DNA of 64,000 bases, from assembly GCA_020086605.1 (NCBI GenBank), contig JACBWW010000008.1, positions 8,165,260 to 8,229,259 of the forward strand, written 5' to 3'. The notes under the pieces are model-generated. The model was not told the origin of the DNA and did no database searches. It was given only the letters and a program-made list of their open reading frames with translations. Numbering within the stretch: position 1 is the stretch's first letter; each line of letters starts with the position of its first letter. Origin of the DNA: Lanius collurio (taxonomy: Eukaryota > Chordata > Aves > Passeriformes > Laniidae). Position numbers and translations under genes: made by a program. Positions 62,046 through 64,000 of the stretch are shown in pieces.

Positions 62046-64000
62046 TATGAATGAGCCTCTGGTGGTGTAGTTTACAGGGAAATACATTTCACAGCTGATT
62101 TGCTTCCCCAGCTGTTTTTATAGGCCAGTGCTGCTCTCCATGTCTTGACTTTCACTAATTAAATGCAAAATCTCAATATAGAGGTGCAATTGAATTTTAT
62201 GAGGGCACAGAGTATATGTTCTATTTCTGGAACTTGGTGTGATGTTAATTTAAAATTCTTCATATGCAAAACAATTTTAAAAGAGACAATGTGATTTTAA
62301 AAGATGCTGTTATTCAGGTTGTGTAGATTGGGTTCAGATTTGAGAGTTAGGGAGTTCATTACAGTAATCAGAAATACAAATAAAGAGAAAATAATTATTA
62401 AAAAAAAAAAAGATTTCTGTCCCCTACTGCATTTGATAAAGAGGAAGAAGGGGTTTGGGGTTTTTTTTGTCCATATATTATTTATAATGATGTGGAATCA
62501 AATAGACTGCTCTGTAATCTTTTTAACTCTTTGAAGATGTTATGATTAAGTATACAAATGTTTTTGAATTACCTGTTAAACAAAGCCATTTTTGAAGAAG
62601 CTGGAGTATCTTTACATGGTGTACTAAATATACAGACTTTATTTTTTCAATTGATGTGATAAAGTATCCCTTTGGAATAAGTCCGTAGTTTTTACTTTGT
62701 CCATTTCAATGTCTGATTTTTAGAGATTGTCAAATCATAACCATACTTAGTGTAAGAAAATCTAATGAGAATATTAAAGACAAAAGTGAAAAAGATACTT
62801 TGAGAATAAATTCTTTTCCTAATTTTTTATTACATGTCATAATGTCTCAGTGACTGTGCCTTTGATGTGTCACAGGTCATTGAATTTTCATGTACAAACA
62901 AGAAATCAGAAGTCAGCAGATGATATCGCTTTCACCACCGTACTATGCACATTCTTTTAAGGAACGCTAGGGTTGCTGAGCTAAGGGCACATCATTGTTC
63001 TGGTAGATGAGTCCAACACAAGCTGTAGACTCCCTTGTTTAAAGTCGTTCGGTGTACTGCACTGAAGCTTAAGTTGAAATTGTTTGTTCTCTTGACAAAC
63101 AAGATTCAGACCTACAGCAATGTTTTTTCTATCTTGCAAAACTATACCACACTGTCCTGAGAGACAAAGTGCTTAGAGAGAAAACTACAGAAAAAAACAA
63201 TTCTTTTACATTAGAGAAATTCTTCTAGTAAAGTCCAAATGTACAGTGTTCTCAATACTGATATATATAAAAATCTGCATTTCTATATGCAGATTTACAC
63301 GTACAGTAATATATTTCTTTAATTGCTGCCGTCCAAAAAAGCTTGTCAATTAAGAACTATTTTTTAGGTCATTGTCGGGCAAGTGTGCACAATGCAGTGG
63401 TGTAAGTTACCCAAATGGGGGAGAGAGTGAATCAGAGAGTATTCGTATTTTATAGATCTTTTTCGTTATATGTTTCCTTTGTAAGAAGCCTCCTTTGAAA
63501 CAGGCTTCAAAACAATGTGAGTGCACCCGCTGCTATAAGACTAACTCACATTCTCATACTGCACAAGGTATTTTCACAGATCCTGGTACTTAGTTTTGCT
63601 TAAAATTTTATGTGAAATGTGCAGACCTGATGGTAGTAATTGCTTCTGAAAGATACTGCTGTTTTTTAAAATGTGTATCTCCTAGATTACTAGTTTGTAA
63701 CTAGGTAAATTTTTAAAATTAGTTTGCTGTTTTGATATTTAAACGTTGTGGGGAAGAGAAAAGAGAAAGGAAGGAGCTCAGGTAAATTGTGCTGTCTCTT
63801 CAGAAAATAAATTAAATATGGGGATTTCAAGAAATGAAGAGTCACTAAACCTCTGGTCCAGGTGTTGCCTCTGTAATCAGAGAGTAAAGACTGCATATTC
63901 AATGGTAGGAATACTTTTACTTAATTTTGAAGCATTACTTAACAGCAAAATGAGAACCGTGTTGAGACTTTCCTCTTCATACCTGATCATTCCTGGTCTC

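Larger units (their letters stand above)
1..64000 (+). other. PTPRD: Internal part of the PTPRD transcription unit (inferred gene span)
   Basis: Two adjacent internal exons with intact splice sites show that the + strand is transcribed as PTPRD at least from 34.5 to 39.0 kb. The first exon starts in mid-codon and the second ends in mid-codon, so the gene continues on both sides. LAR-family genes, PTPRD especially, have very long 5' introns. The simplest reading is therefore that the whole window is intron plus these two exons. I did not recognise the signal-peptide exon upstream or the Ig2 exon downstream (including the alternative micro-exons known in and after Ig2). The outer limits are inference; a small unrelated gene nested in an intron cannot be fully excluded. 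Confidence 0.7.
38977..64000 (+). other. PTPRD intron downstream of Ig1 (5' part, at least 25 kb)
   Basis: The intron starts with a strong GTAAGT donor at 38977 and does not end within the window, since no exon resembling the next PTPRD segment (the Ig2 start) was seen. It is more repeat-rich than the upstream side: solo LTR 40547-40839, CR1 42870-43474, CR1 block 49468-56524, LTR 58200-58646 and CR1 61548-62045. The stretches between them (38977-40546, 40840-42869, 43475-49467, 50821-52370, 56525-58199, 58647-61547 and 62046-64000) hold no feature I can support beyond low-complexity tracts and the assembly gap. Confidence 0.7.

Noticed and set aside
38977..64000. Search for the PTPRD Ig2 exon and micro-exons downstream
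   Set aside because: No segment resembling the Ig2 start was found, so it probably lies beyond 64000.
1..64000. CRISPR arrays, operons, prokaryotic promoters, tRNA, rRNA or snRNA genes
   Set aside because: None seen. The window is vertebrate intron, and no regularly spaced repeats or recognisable RNA gene boxes were found.

Overview
The window looks like avian nuclear DNA: AT-rich, intron-dominated and studded with CR1 LINE fragments (many ending in the ATTCTGTG-type CR1 tail) and bird-type LTRs. Only two short segments have real coding support. They are consecutive exons on the + strand (34554-34699 and 38835-38976). Together they encode the first immunoglobulin domain of a type IIa (LAR-family) receptor tyrosine phosphatase, best matched to PTPRD (PTP-delta). 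Everything else reads as intron of that gene plus interspersed repeats. PTPRD is Z-linked in chicken, so a Z-chromosome origin is plausible, but nothing in the window proves it.

Layout. 1-34553 is the 3' part of a long upstream intron; it carries an antisense LTR fragment (0.95-1.09 kb), several CR1 copies (1.18-1.39, 1.55-2.31, 3.15-3.78, 10.2, 17.15-17.53 and 19.04-19.32 kb), a larger sense LTR element (15.65-16.59 kb), a 27-nt poly-T tract and a small microsatellite. 34700-38834 is a complete 4.1 kb intron with no recognised repeat. 38977-64000 is at least 25 kb of the next intron. It has a well-preserved solo LTR (40.55-40.84 kb), a CR1 at 42.87-43.47 kb, a CR1-dense block at 49.47-56.52 kb, a second LTR (58.2-58.65 kb) and a diverged CR1 (61.55-62.05 kb). 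The dense block contains a roughly 3.3 kb minus-strand CR1 with remnants of the ORF1 esterase, the endonuclease and the reverse transcriptase. A plus-strand CR1 lies head-to-head with it.

How it works together. The two exons form a phase 1 to phase 1 pair (146 + 142 nt = 96 codons), so the Ig1 domain is a symmetric module. The exons carry both disulfide cysteines and the lysine-rich loop that binds glycosaminoglycans in this family. The signal-peptide exon and the Ig2 exons were not recognised and probably lie outside. All three CR1 copies that retain the reverse-transcriptase active-site region have lost its FADD box, so they are dead copies.

The clearest anomaly is technical: a 4-N gap at 51019-51022 is flanked on both sides by an identical 53-bp sequence, the signature of an unmerged contig overlap. 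I found no operon, CRISPR array, RNA gene or previously undescribed biological system, and I do not claim one.
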